A stretch of 64,000 nt of DNA from Adenanthera pavonina (Eukaryota > Streptophyta > Magnoliopsida > Fabales > Fabaceae): assembly GCA_026686845.1 (NCBI GenBank), contig JAIVEN010000012.1:7132501-7196500 (forward strand). The letters are read 5' to 3'. Shown here one piece after another: positions 33,435 to 45,350 of this stretch. The notes under the pieces are model-generated. The model did no database searches. It had not been told where the DNA came from and was given only the letters and a program-made list of their open reading frames with translations. Both the position numbers and the translations under genes were made by a program. Position 1 is the first letter of the stretch; each line of letters starts with the position of its first letter.

Positions 33435-35294
33435 TGTTGAATCAAGAGTTTTGATGATGTTAAAACCAACACCCAAGAGCTTGGATTGAAGATATCAAAG
33501 AAGAACAAAGCTGTTCAAGTGAAGATTAACTGAGTATATGTTGTTAGATCTTTTGTAGGATCTTTAGTTTTTGATATAATTGGGTAAAAGATTTTGATTT
33601 GAAGAAAAGATGTTTTCAAACTTTGATTTTATGTTAAATCTTTGAACATTTGAAAAATACCTTCATATAGACGAAGGTTGAAAGTTTAAACTGAACTGTC
33701 AAGTTAGAAATTCGAACTTTGCCTTTGAAAATTCGAATTTCAAGCTAAAACTGAATAAGTCTGAAGAGACTGCTCTCTGTCAGACGAATTTTGGTTGTTC
33801 AAAATTCGAATTTTCATCTAGTCTGAAAAGAGGCCTTTGTAACAGACGAACTTCACACTTTCAAAATTCGAACTTCAAGTAAAATGAAGTTTGTAAAAAT
33901 CAAAGAAATTCGTCTGAAACTATGATAAAGTGCATCTGAAATCAAAACGAAATTCAGTTTGAAAAATGCTCTCTGACAGACGAATTTTGAAGTTGCAACA
34001 TTCGAATTTTCATATAAGTCTGAAAGATGCTTCTTTACAACAGACAAACTTTGAGTTCTCAAAATTCGAATTTCAAGCAAAACAAAATTTGAGAAAACTG
34101 AAGAAATTCGTCTGTAACTATGTTAAAGTTCATCTGAGATCAAAAGTGATTTAAGTTTCAAAACTGCTCTCTGACAGACGAACTTTGAACATTGAAATTC
34201 GAATTTCAGAAGCTAAGTTCTTAAGTCTATTTAAATGAAACATTGACATACGAATGATAAGAACTTGCAACATTCGAATGACAAGATGAGTCTGAAAAGA
34301 GTTTCTCTGACAGACGAATTTTGCCTTTCCAAAATTCGAATTTCAAAGAAAGTTATCTACTGTGGCCCTTTTTAGTTCAATGAACAGACGAATTTTGGGG
34401 ATCCAAAATTCGAATTTCGAAGGCACTGTAGAAAATTGAAAACACTGTTCATACTTAACCGAAAAACTTTCTTCTTGAAAATTCGTATGTCACATTGTGA
34501 AAATGTTTTGTAAGTTTCAAAATTCGAATTTCACTTTATGAACAGACGAACTTTGTGCTGTAACGTTGGAAGCTTTAATCTACGATTCCTTCGAAATTCG
34601 TCTGTTGGCCAACCAAAATTCGAATTTCAGTATGTCAGAAACATTAAATGCGGTTGGTAAACGGATAGTTTTTTCAGAGTAACCGTTGAATAACTTCTCC
34701 AACGGATAGATTTAGTCTCTAACGGATATTTGAGACCTAAATCTATAAATACAACATCACTTGAAGTTATGGGTAACGAATCAAACTTGTATATACTGAA
34801 TCTCTGCTGAATTTTCTTCTCAAAAGCTTTTACCCTCTTAACTTCCAGACTTGCACCAAAACTTTCATATCTACTCCTTTCAAGAGAGTCATTTCATTGT
34901 AATCAATCTACTCTTCATCTGGAAGATAGATTTACTTGTGAGGGATATTCACAAGGGGATTGGGAAGCACACAATGTAAGTGCTTGGAGAGTTTGAGAGA
35001 GCTCAGAAACAGAGCAAACTCGTGTACTGTGGCCTTTGCAAGAAGCCCATTGAAATTCTTGCTGTATAGTGGATAAATCCCAAGAGGTGTCTTGGGGACT
35101 GGATGTAGGTCAAGTGGAAGGACCGAACCAGGATAAATTACTGAGTCTTCTTCTCCCTATCTTTACTTTTCAGCTTGCTCTGTTTTACGCATTGTTTTCA
35201 TTATACTGTGATATCTTCACTTACTTCACTTTGTGCAGAAAAATTTCAATCTTCCCAATTCACCCCCCCTCTTGGGAAGTCAGCCTTGCTAACA
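33435..35294 (+). repeat. 3' LTR of element B (1860 bp)
   Basis: Same ends and structure as the 5' LTR, with TATAAATA at 34744-34751. Differences from the 5' copy by eye: a G missing near 33513, and transitions near 33523, 34045, 34553, 34615, 34973, 35006 and 35108. At least three fall at CpG. Confidence 0.96.
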
Positions 35295-35299
35295 TTCTT
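35295..35299. repeat. Target site duplication of element B (right copy)
   Basis: ttctt immediately right of ...GCTAACA, matching 23164-23168. Confidence 0.95.
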
Positions 35300-36762
35300 G
35301 AGACATTTCCTCATTGTTTTCATACTCAAGATCTTTCTCTTGGATATCTTCCTCTATGTTAATAGATTCAAATATTTTTGGAGATTCAGTTTTACCTTGT
35401 TCAGAAAGATCTAAGTTCTTAAAGTTATAGATAAGATCATCTTCATTAATGACATACTTGGAAACTATTTCATTTTCAATAAACACAACATGCACAGATT
35501 CTTCTACTGGTCTAGTCTTGTTATTAAAAATTCTATATGCTTTACTCCTACTAGAATAACAAAGAAATATACCTTTATCAGATTTGGCGTCAAACTTACC
35601 CAAATTCCCCTTTCCATTGTTGTGGATGAAACATTTACAACTGAATACATGTAGATGAGAAAGGTTTGGCTTCCTCCCTTTGTACAACTCATAAGGAGTC
35701 TTCCCCAGAATTGGTCTGATGTAGGCTCTATTAATGATATAACTTGCTGTATTTACTACATCAGCCCAGAATACTTAAGAGAGTTCCTTTTCATTCAATA
35801 TTGCTTGTGTCATTTCTCCAATTGTTCTGTTCTTCTTTCTACCACTCCATTTTGCTGAGGAGTCCTTGGTGCTGAGAAGTTGTGATCAATTCCTGTTCAT
35901 TACAGTACTCCAGAAAACATGAATTTATAAATTCTCCTCCATGATCAGACATGATAGACACAATAGAAATACCTTTCTCATTTTGTACACTCTTGGCTAA
36001 GGTTACAAATGCATCAAACGTTTCAGTTTTGGAAGAAAGAAACAAAGTCCAGGTAAATCTAGACTAATCATCCACAATCACAAGAACATACAAGTTTCCA
36101 CCAATGTTGTTTACTCTAGATGGACCTATTAGATCCATATTTAATAGTTGCTGTGGTCTAGATGTGGTGACTACATTTTTAGATTTGAAAGATGATTTAG
36201 TTTGTTTTCTTTTGAGGTATGCATCACATTCTTTGTCCTTTTCAAAAGAGATTTTTAGTAAGCCAGTGACTAACTCATTCTTAATTAGTTTTGACAACTG
36301 GTTCATGTTAACATATGCCAGTCTTCTATACTACGACTAACTAACATTATCTTGACTAAGTAAACAGATAGAATCTACGAAAGGAAGTTCATCAAGATCA
36401 ATAGTATTACAGTTACCATCCCTTTGAGTCTTGAGAATTACTTTGTGATCACTTTTTCAGAGGACCAGGCAGAACTTTGAGTCAAATAATACTCAATTCC
36501 CTTTGTCACATGTCTGACTCACACTTAGCAGATTGTGGTTGAGGCCAATTACAAATAGCACCTCTTCCATAGATGTTTTAGTATTTTTGCCCATAATACC
36601 AATATCAACTATTTTGCCATATTAGTCACCTCCAAAGTTCATCTTTCCCCCTTTCTTGTCTCTAAGGGTGATGAGCTTCTCCTTATCACTAGTCATATGG
36701 CTTGAGCAAGCACTGTCCATATACCATTTGTTACTCTTTCTTGCTTTAAGACAAATCTGCAA
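35300..36762 (-). pseudogene. pol: pol of element C, first part (protease and integrase), broken
   Basis: It begins at the TTG at 36762, nine bases past the gag stop, as in B. Pieces in order: protease, with an Asp-Ser-Ala motif followed by CSSHMT (about 36720); GAG-pre-integrase (MNQLSKLIKNELVTGL, 36306); integrase core (LLNMDLIGPSRV; SDHGGEFINSCFLEYC at 36045-35839); and the integrase C-terminal tract (KPNLSHLHVFSCKCFIHNN, 35687-35300). Stops and shifts separate them. The catalytic Glu segment near 35850 is frame-shifted. The gene continues at 23168 beyond element B. Confidence 0.88.
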
Positions 36763-36770
36763 AACAATGT

Positions 36771-38542
36771 TCAAAATTTCTTTTTAGGTGCCCAAATTTG
36801 CTTGGGTCCTTTTCTGTCAGTGGAATTTTCCTTAAAAACAAATGTACCTTTGGAAACTCATTCTACCTTCCTATCAAGTCCATTTTTCTTCAATAAACAT
36901 GAGCTGGAAATATGTCTTACAGAAGTGACAGGTGGTAAAGGGACTGCTGGATTGTGATGCAAGAAGAAAGCAATGCAGATAATACTTTTGTTTCACATAT
37001 TTTGGTTGGTCATAGGATTCAATGCGATTTGAAATGTGATCTTTCTTTTCATATCCATTAGCATGCACAAAATACCTCATATACAAATTTTGATTTTTCT
37101 TTTTAATCTTTTCTTTGACTGTACAAGGATCATAGTCAAGTCCAACTTTTTCTTGTGTGATTCTCTGACTTCCCACTAAAGCAAACAATGTATCTTTGCC
37201 CTTAGTAAGTCTAGCCATGCTTTTCAACAAATAATCATTAGTTTGCTTTAATTCATTACATGATGTACAGCAAGTAAATTCAGCTCTATGCAGAGATGCA
37301 GTGTCAGAAATGTTGCACTTAGATTCTAACTTGCTAATCTTCTTCTTAGCCCGTTTTAGTTCTTTAGCAGTCTTAATGAACTCATCATGCAGTTCATGAA
37401 ATGCATCAAGCAATTCAGAATAGGAAGGTTCAAATTCATATACCTCATTTTCATGATCACTGTTGGATGAGATTGGAGTTTCTTCAGATGCAAGAGCCAT
37501 CAAGCAGATATTGGCAACTTCATCTTCTTCTTCATCTGAGCTGTTGCCCCAGATTGATGAGATGTATGACCTCTTCTTCTTGCCCTTGTCAGCAACTTTC
37601 TTTTCTTTCTCTTACTTCTTTAGGAATTGTAGACAATCCCATTTGATATGCCCTTGCTTTTTGCATTCTTAGCATGTGACAGGCTATTTTCCTTCTTTCT
37701 TGTTGTCTCCAGCTGCTCCTTTCTTGAAGAATCTTTTATTTCTTTTCTTGTTGTAAAACCTTCTAAATTTTCTGACCATCATAGCTAGAGCTTCTTCATC
37801 TAATTCATCTCCATCATCATATTCTTTTTCTTTCTCTTCAGTAGCTTTTAAAGCAAGACCCTTCCTTTTTCCTGTCTTGACCTACTTCCTTAAGAACGTT
37901 TATCTTTCCCTCATATTCTTCAAGGTTACCGAAGAGTGCTATGACAGAGGTCATTGACTCTCCTCTGGCATCCTCTATTACTATTAATTTTGCTTGCCAA
38001 TACAGAGGAAGAGCTCTAAAGATTTTTCTAACTTTTTCTGGCTGAGTGTACTCCTTGCCAAGACTTTTTAATTGATTCACAATGAGGGTGAATCTCTTTT
38101 GTAGCTCTTTGATACTTTCACCTTCCACTATTCTGAAGCTCTCATACTCGCCAATGCAGGAGTTCAATTTGTTTTCTCTTACTCTAGTGGTTCCTTCATT
38201 AGTGATTTCTAGAGTGTCCTACATGGAACATTGTGATACTCAGTAGAATTCATCTTGGTTTAATGCACTGACCAAGCAGTGTTTTACCTTAAAGTTCAGC
38301 AGGACTCTTCTTTTATCTTCCTTATTCCACTCATCTTCTGTCTTCTCCTTGTATTTCCCATCATCCTGCAACTTCATTGGGACAAAATCTCCTTTCAGAA
38401 TGATAGACCAAATGTCCATATCAATGGACTAGAGATAGATTTGCATTCTCATCTTTCACTATCCATAGCATTCTCCACTGAAGCCAGGTGTTCTATTTGT
38501 ATTGTTTCCCTCAGGTAGAATGCTTTCTCCAAAGCCAGCCAT
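36771..38542 (-). pseudogene. gag: gag of element C, broken
   Basis: ATG at 38542 begins MAGFGESILP. Stops occur early (near 38240). Later pieces are readable at 38167-37838 (MNSCIGEYESF, VNQLKSLGKEYTQPEKV) and 37503-36874 (ELLDAFHELHDEFIKTAKEL). The codon that is a stop in B and K is CAA (Gln) here. The first zinc knuckle near 37665 is damaged. The gene ends at TGA 36773-36771 in the same place relative to pol as in B and K. Confidence 0.88.
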
Positions 38543-38583
38543 TGAATTTCCTGCATTGTTAGATACTTTGTTTCAAGAACTAG

Positions 38584-38595
38584 GCTCTGATAGCA
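38584..38595 (-). other. Primer binding site of element C, one mismatch
   Basis: On the minus strand TGCTATCAGAGC begins two bases inside the 5' LTR edge; consensus is TGGTATCAGAGC. Confidence 0.85.
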
Positions 38596-38597
38596 GT

Positions 38598-40184
38598 TGT
38601 TAGATATGTTGTCTTTCCAAGAGCGGGTGAAATGGGAAGATTAAAATTTTCTGCAAAAGTTAAGAGAGTGATAAAAGCAAAAGTGACGGTAAAAATAGAG
38701 TATAAAAGGATAACAATGTGAAAACAGTATAAGAGAAGAGAGGACACAGATGTTTATCCTGGTTCGGTCTCTCTATCTTGACCTACGTCCAGTCCTGAAG
38801 CTACCACTTGAGATTTTCCACTATCTTGTAAGAATTCAGTGGGCTTCTTGCAATGCCTTAGTATAATTTGATGCTCTATTCCAAGAGCTTACAATCTCAC
38901 TCTTTGCACTCTTCCTAAGTGCTTCCCAAATCCCTTGAGAAATCTCCTCACAAGAAAATCTTTCTTCTAGATGAAGATAAGATTGATTACAGTGATTGAC
39001 TTCTCTAATTTACAGTGTATATGAAAGTTGAAGCACAGAATATGAAGTATATGAGAGTAGAAGACTTTGACTCAAGAATTTAGCAGAGTTTCTATATATA
39101 CAATGTAAAATCATTACCCACATCTTTAAATGAAGTTCTATTTATAGATTTATGTCTTAACTAAACATTAGACACAAGATCTTGCCGTTAGAGACATTAT
39201 CCAATGGTTACTCTAAAAACTATCCTTTCACCAACCCCACTTAATGCGTCTAACAATCAAAATTCAAATTTTGGTGTGTCAATAGATGAATTTTGCAGAG
39301 ACCAAAGGCTAAAGACTTTAACGTTGAACCCCATAGTTCATCTATTATAAAGCAAAGTTTGAATTTTCATCTTTGGAAAATGTTTCTATGTTGGAACATA
39401 TGAATTTTTAAGTTTAAAGTACTTCTGGCAAGTGTGAACAATTATTTCATATTGCTACAGTGCCTTCGAAGTTCGAAATTCGGTGCCCAAAATTCATCTG
39501 TCAATAGACAGCTTAATAAGGTACGATAGTTCTTCATTTTGAAATTTGAATTTTCAAAAGCTAAGGTTCGTCTATCAGAAAGATCTCTTATCAGACTTAA
39601 TTCAAAGTTTGAATTTCTGAATAATAAAATTCGTATGTTAAAATATTATCATAACAGACTTGCAGGCTGTATTTCTAAAGTTTGAATTTCTAAAATCAAA
39701 GTTCATCTGTTAGAAGACTTAGAACTCTTTTTAAACTTTACTTACAGATGAACTTTAACATATCTCCAGATGAATTTTTCAATTTTCATAATTTGTGTTT
39801 TACCCGAAATTCAAATTTTCAAAGATGAAATTCGTCTATTAGAGGGACCTCTTTTCTGACTAACTTATTTTCACTCTGAAGTTTGAATTTCATATGCCAA
39901 AATTTGAATTTCCAAAGCAACAAATCAATTTTAACACTTCAAAGTTCGTTTGCTAGTGGATATTTTTCAAATACTTCATGAATTATGGTAGGATCACATT
40001 TTTAAAACATTCTTTTACAAGTTCAAAGTCTTTTACTCAATTTAAACACAGTAAGAAATCCTATATCTAATCTTATGCTTGTTTTTCTTGGTTTTCTCCA
40101 CCTGAGATCTTTTGTACACCTTTGATATCTTCTTTCTAAGCTCTAGTTTGTTGGTCTCGAATCATCAAAACACTTGATTCAACA
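38598..40184 (-). repeat. 5' LTR of element C (1587 bp)
   Basis: Bounded on + by TGTTAGATATGTTGTC and CACTTGATTCAACA; same length class as 16451-18033 and colinear with it, with several percent divergence by eye. Confidence 0.92.
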
Positions 40185-40689
40185 ACTGCCTCAACATGGC
40201 ACAAAAGTCCTACTTTGAGAAATTTCAATGTCTTGAACTCAATTTGCATTTTGAGATCAGACGTACTTTGACATGACTTCAGGCAAATTTTGTGTATTTT
40301 CTTATCTATGCTTGACTCGAAATTCAAATGTCAACACTTGAAATTTCTCTGTCAGAGGTGATACCTCTAGAACTTCGAATTTCAGTCAGCAAAGTTTAAA
40401 CTTCCAACGAAATATATAAAGCTTAATAATTCAAAATTCATCTATTAGTCAGTGTTTTTCAAATCTAACATATGTTAACATAGGATAACATGAAAAACAC
40501 ATATTTAAATGCTGTGGAAGTTTAAGTGAAAATTAAAGCCCTTTACCCTGTGTACTTTGTAAGAAGTCCTAACAAATAGTTCTTCACCCATTTCTTCTTG
40601 TATGTCTTCACTTGTATGCTCTTACACTCCTTTGATATTTTCCTTTCAAGCTCTAGTTGTTTAGAATCATCAAAACACTTGATTCAACA
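40185..40689 (-). repeat. Solo LTR D, right part
   Basis: Continues 15542-16450 beyond element C. Ends ATCATCAAAACACTTGATTCAACA at 40689, the reverse complement of the family LTR start, and is followed by attcc (40690-40694), the match of the left duplication. Confidence 0.85.
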
Positions 40690-40722
40690 ATTCCTACTAA
40701 GGACCTTATGAAAAATTAATTT

Positions 40723-42369
40723 TGTTGATAAGGTTGAGCACTCAATAGAAGGGTGAATCTAAACTTTCGTTGAGTCTAAAAGAATTGACAAAATAGTGAT
40801 AGTAAAAACAAATTAGGGGCAAACAGAGTGTAATAGATATAATCAACTGAATAATGAAACAAAGAAGGGACACAATAAATTTATCAAGGTTTAGCCTACA
40901 CCACTTGACCTACATCCAGTCCTCAAGTTGCTGCTTGAGATTTAGTATCTTTGCAAGTTTTGAATGAGCACTTATGAGCCTCAATACAATACTTTGTGCT
41001 TGTCATGAACAATACTCCTTCCTACCAATGAGTGATTTTTCAACCCACTCAAGATACTCACTATCTTGAGTATACTCAAAATCAATTGTAATGAAGACTT
41101 GAAGTCTTACAACAGTAAAACCTCACTTAACGAGGTAGAAAAAATACAATGAAGCTCTATGGCAGTTGCGAGTGTTTATGAGCAAGAAGACAAGAAGAAT
41201 AAATGCAATATTTTTAGAATTCACTTCTCGTTATTTTCTGCGTAAATGAGTCATCATTTATAGGTAAAATAGATTAACTAGCCATTAGGAACAATTACCC
41301 TACCATTACTCAGACATTTCAATAACCGTTAAAGCGCATTTAATGCTCACCTACCCAGTTTAATTGATTAGATATAACCAATAATCGGTTATACTGATAA
41401 TGTGTTTTCTTTGAAATAAATCTTACCATAAATTAAAATGATCATTTAATCTAGAAGAAAACATTCATAATATAGAAGAGGAGATTAAGTCCATTTTCTA
41501 GCTCACCTAGATAAAGAAAAAAGCATTGAAAATGTATATGGAAATCTTATGAAGAGTAACCGATTATTATACTGAGAAGTCGATTATCATGGATGAAAGT
41601 AGACAAGTAAAACAAGATAATCAATTAACGAAGAATATAACAGGTTAGGTACGAGAAATTTTTAAATGAAAGCTTGAGATAATCGATTAGGTGCTTAAAA
41701 ATAACCGGTTATAATTCAATTAGAATGGATGAAATCTTGTTGTTGAATTATAATTGATTAGAAAAGAAAGTAACATGTTAAAAGACGTGATATAATCGAG
41801 TATATGAGATGGTAACCGATTAAGATGCAAAACAGAGATTTATAGGAATTAAGATAGCATGATAATCAATAAGTTTGAGTGAGATAATCAATTAGACAAG
41901 ATAGAAACTGATCAGAACATGTGAGATAACTAATATAATTGATTGTTTTAAAATGTAATTGATGAAGCTGAAAAAAATGAAGTTCACAAGATGATTTAAG
42001 AAACCAATAATCAGTTATTTTCAAAGTCAACTAATTAGTTTGACTAGAAGACTTGATGGCTGATTGAAAATGCTTCAAATAACCGATTATGATATACATA
42101 ATTGATTAACTTGGGAAGGATAAAACATGAAGCTATATTTGGACTTGAATTCTTCTAAAACATTAAAATTTGAGATTTAGGAAAGCATTTGAAGATATTT
42201 TCCAACACCATTTTGCTCATAAAACCCACTACTTACAAAAGTTATCAAGAAATATTGTCTTGAGTTATCTTGACTTGAATGCTGCTTTGATTTAGTCTAA
42301 AACTTGAATATTCCTGCAAAATAACTTTTTCTCTAGTTTTATTATCATCAACATATAGGATTACTAACA
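40723..42369 (-). repeat. Solo LTR F of a related family with an AATCGATTA-type array
   Basis: On + it runs TGTTGATAAGG to TTACTAACA, 1647 bp, flanked by aattt (40718-40722) and aattc (42370-42374). It shares the ACTTGACCTACATCCAGTCC leader of the Sirevirus LTRs. The U3 part has a different repeated word: CGATTAT/ATAATCG and AACCGGTT-like variants near 41383, 41560, 41581, 41683, 41703, 41794, 41815 and 42083. No gag or pol lies between the ends. The minus orientation is taken from the leader position. Confidence 0.75.
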
Positions 42370-43702
42370 AATTCCAATTAGGGACTAAAGATAATCCCAT
42401 CTAAGGGCTACATGAAAATTTAATTTCTTTTAAGGACAAAGCATGAAACATCACCGTCTCACTTCATTCCCTATTTTTTCATGCATTTTATAGCATCTCA
42501 TAAAAATATAGATATTACATCTCTCATCGTCTTTTTGGTTTCCTAATTTGGTTGAGTTTCATCAATTAATTTATGTTTAAATGCTTCAAAGATGTGTGGT
42601 TGGGAGTTTTCAAGCTTTGGGTGATAGATTTTCAAGGGTTAGGCGGTGTTCTCTCCAAACCCTAGCCTCTAACTTCGTGTTCTTCTTGATACCCAAATAT
42701 TAAATGGACTCAAATCTAGTTTTATGAGTTGTTATAGGCATTTTGGTGTACTGGTTTGAATGCTAGTACCTTGTTTCAACTAGTTTTGTGTTGGGTTATC
42801 AAGTTGTGTTCACCGAGGGTTGATGATTCGATTTGATATTGGGTGTTTGGGAATGTGTAGGTTAAATATAATATCCCTCAATTTCTTAAGTGTTATTTTG
42901 TGATATCATAGAAATTTTACGGGAAAAGCATGGTTTGAAAAGATGCTATATGTGATGTATTATTTTAATGCTATATGGAATTAAGTTATCTAATGATCCT
43001 TAGATGAAATTATGTTTGGTCCTTAACTATAACAAATTGCAAAATTGGTACTTCATTGTAATTATTTTTTAAAATTGAAGAAAAAAAAGTATATGTGGAA
43101 ATGAATCTTCTGACATGTTGGGTCCTATTACAAGAATGTATTGAGCTCAAAAGGTACAATTTGAAAATAATACAAACTACAAAATACAAGAAAACAAATA
43201 GATATATGGGTTGCACAAAATAGTAAAAATAAAAAGAAAATGTGGGCTCGCAATAAGGAAAAAGAAAAAGAAAAGCATGTGAGCCCCTACATTAAATATT
43301 CTTTGGAGCAATTAGAAAGATAAATACTAATCCCAAACCTATATATTTCCTTCACACAATGATGAACAAATGATATTAGTAGATATCATTAAATACTAGG
43401 AAGACATCTAGACTTAATGTAATTGATACAGGATTGATCTAGGCTAAGTAAAATATAGTGGACAACAAAAGAATTATTTTTCTCTCTCCTCATTTTATTT
43501 GCAAGAAAATTACATGGTATTTTTGGGAAAATATTAGGCTAATTATGATGCAAAAATTATGTCATATTTATGTAAGAATTGATGTCATAAGAAGGAAGGA
43601 ATTGTGGCCATTTGGATGGTTAAGATGCAATCTTGTGGTCTATAAATACCATGCTACCTTCCCCCCCCCATTTGGCCGAAACATCGAGAGTTTAGAGAGA
43701 GA
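42370..43702. repeat. Unresolved non-coding repeat DNA with a TATA box near its right end
   Basis: No gene. The last 80 bp (CTATAAATACC near 43640, a C run, GGCCGAAACATC, then GAGAGA) look like a plus-strand LTR core promoter and leader, cut off by insertion of element G at 43703. The stretch 42600-42900 has no recognisable coding. The 93-codon frame at 43458 is probably accidental. Confidence 0.4.
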
Positions 43703-44608
43703 TGTTGAATCAGAAGTTTTAATGATTCCAAACAACTAGAGTTTGGAAGGAAAATATCAAAGGAGTATGAAAGGATAAAGTGAAGAAATCCAAGAGCAAG
43801 TTTTTTAAAATTTGTCACTTTGTAACCTGGGTAAAAAGCTTTGATCTTTACTTATTTAAGTTATCACAATGTTTAAATGAGTCATTTCAAGGTTATTAAA
43901 TATTAACTTGTGTTAGGATTGAGAAATATTAGCTAACAGACGACTTTTGTTGTTGACTCATATTTATATTATGCAAAATTCAAACCTTACTTGGTGAAAA
44001 TCAAAGTTATAGAGGTTTTATCTCTAATAGACGAATTTCAATTCTAAAATTCATATAAAGTTTAATCAAAATTCGAATAATAGTAAAGTTCAAAGTAAGT
44101 TCAATATTACTGTCTCTGATAGACAAACTTTGGACTTCAAAGTGGGAAGTTCAAAATGAGAACTTGCAAGTCTCATTAAAGCATGCCTCTGACGAGTGAA
44201 CTTTATAGTTCAAAATTTGAATTTTCCAGAGGAAAAATTTTGTGCCATATTGAATATACCTCTAATAGATGAATTTCAACTTCTAAAATTCGAATTTGAG
44301 TGCACTGTGAAAATATGAGACAACTACTCAAACTCAACAAATGCACTTTTAATATGAAAATTCACATGATCTAAGATGGGATATGATAGCTTTGACAAAC
44401 TCAAAATTCAAATTTCACATTTGAACAAATGAATTTTGAAATTTAACATTGAAGACCTTAACTTGCTATCTCTGCAAAATTCTTTTATTGAACACCCAAA
44501 ATTCAAATTTTTATCTATCAGGCATATCAAATGCGATTAACAAATAGCTATTTTTACAAAGTAACCCTTGGTTAACGCTTCTAATGACTACATCTTGTGT
44601 CTAATGAC
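43703..44608 (+). repeat. 5' LTR of element G, left part
   Basis: Begins TGTTGAATCAGAAG after a GAGAGA leader and carries degenerate array words. It breaks off at 44608 in the AACGG region, about 20 bp before its TATA box, where solo LTR H was inserted (atgac at 44604-44608). Confidence 0.85.
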
Positions 44609-45350
44609 TGTTAGATTAGCTGGCTTCCCAAGAGGAAGGTGAATTGGGAAGATTAAAACTTTTTTGCAAAATATCAAGAAGGTGAAGAAAGCAATATATG
44701 ATGGTAAAACAAGGTATAAACAAATAACTGTAAAGGTGGCAGTAGAGAGAAGAAGATTCAGTAATTTATCCTGGTTCAGTCTCTCCACTTGACCTACGTC
44801 CAGTCCCCAAGTTACCACTTGAGATTTTTCACTATTCTGCAAGAATTCCATGGGCTTCTTGCAAATGCCTCGGTACAAAGATGTTGCTCTATTTCTAGAG
44901 CTCACTCTATCTCTTAGTGCACTCTTACAAAGTGCTCCCCAATCCCTAGTGATGTCCCCTCACAAGAAAATCTATCTTCCAGATGAAGATAAGATTGATT
45001 ACAAAGATTAAACTCTCTTAAATAGAGTGAATATGAAAGTTGAAGTACAGAATATTGAAGTGAGAGAGTAAGAAACTTTGAGTAGATGATTTGGCAGAGT
45101 TTCAGTATATACAAAGTTAAAATCATTACCCACAACTTCAAATAATGTTATATTTATATATTTAGGTCAAAAATATCCGTTAGAGACAAAATCTATCCAT
45201 TAGAGAAGTTATCCAGCAGTTACTTTGAAAAACTATCCGTTAACCAACCGCATTTAATGCTTCTGACATGCTGAAATTCAAATTTCGGCTGGTCAACGAT
45301 GAATTTCATAGAAATCGAAGGTTAACAGCTTCAACGTTGAAAGCCCGAAG
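44609..45350 (-). repeat. Solo LTR H, left part
   Basis: On + it begins TGTTAGATTAGCTGGCTTCCC, the reverse complement of an LTR end, and is interrupted at 45350 by LTR I. The rest is 47218-48113. Net length is about 1638 bp. It is flanked by atgac (44604-44608 and 48114-48118). Confidence 0.92.

Larger units (their letters stand above)
23169..35294 (+). mobile_element. Element B, complete young Sirevirus-type Ty1/copia retrotransposon (12,126 bp)
   Basis: 5' LTR 23169-25029, primer binding site 25032, gag 25085, pol 26893, ORF3 31013, polypurine tracts 33357-33434, 3' LTR 33435-35294, flanked by ttctt on both sides. The LTRs differ by 7 substitutions, all transitions, and one indel (about 0.4 percent). 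With the commonly used plant rate of 1.3e-8 per site per year this would be roughly 0.15 million years, an inference from an assumed rate. Pol and ORF3 are uninterrupted; gag has one in-frame stop. It sits antisense inside pol of element C. Confidence 0.97.
16451..40184 (-). mobile_element. Element C, full-length minus-strand Sirevirus copy, split by element B
   Basis: Reading from 40184 down: 5' LTR, primer binding site, gag, pol, (element B), rest of pol, spacer, ORF3, polypurine tracts, 3' LTR. Without B and one duplicated ttctt it is about 11.6 kb. The LTRs (16451-18033 and 38598-40184) differ by several percent by eye, so C is far older than B. Flanks are acagg and actgc, at best a decayed 5-bp duplication. 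Gag, pol and ORF3 all contain stops or shifts. Confidence 0.92.

Noticed and set aside
16446..40189. Target duplication acagg/actgc for element C
   Set aside because: Only three of five positions agree; it may be decayed, but I do not count it as evidence.
43630..43702. TATA box and GA-rich leader as a host gene promoter
   Set aside because: No coding sequence follows in the window and the layout is that of an LTR core promoter; the downstream part is displaced by element G.
43458..43739. 93-codon open frame as a host gene
   Set aside because: No family likeness, atypical composition, spans an LTR-like core promoter and runs into the LTR of element G.
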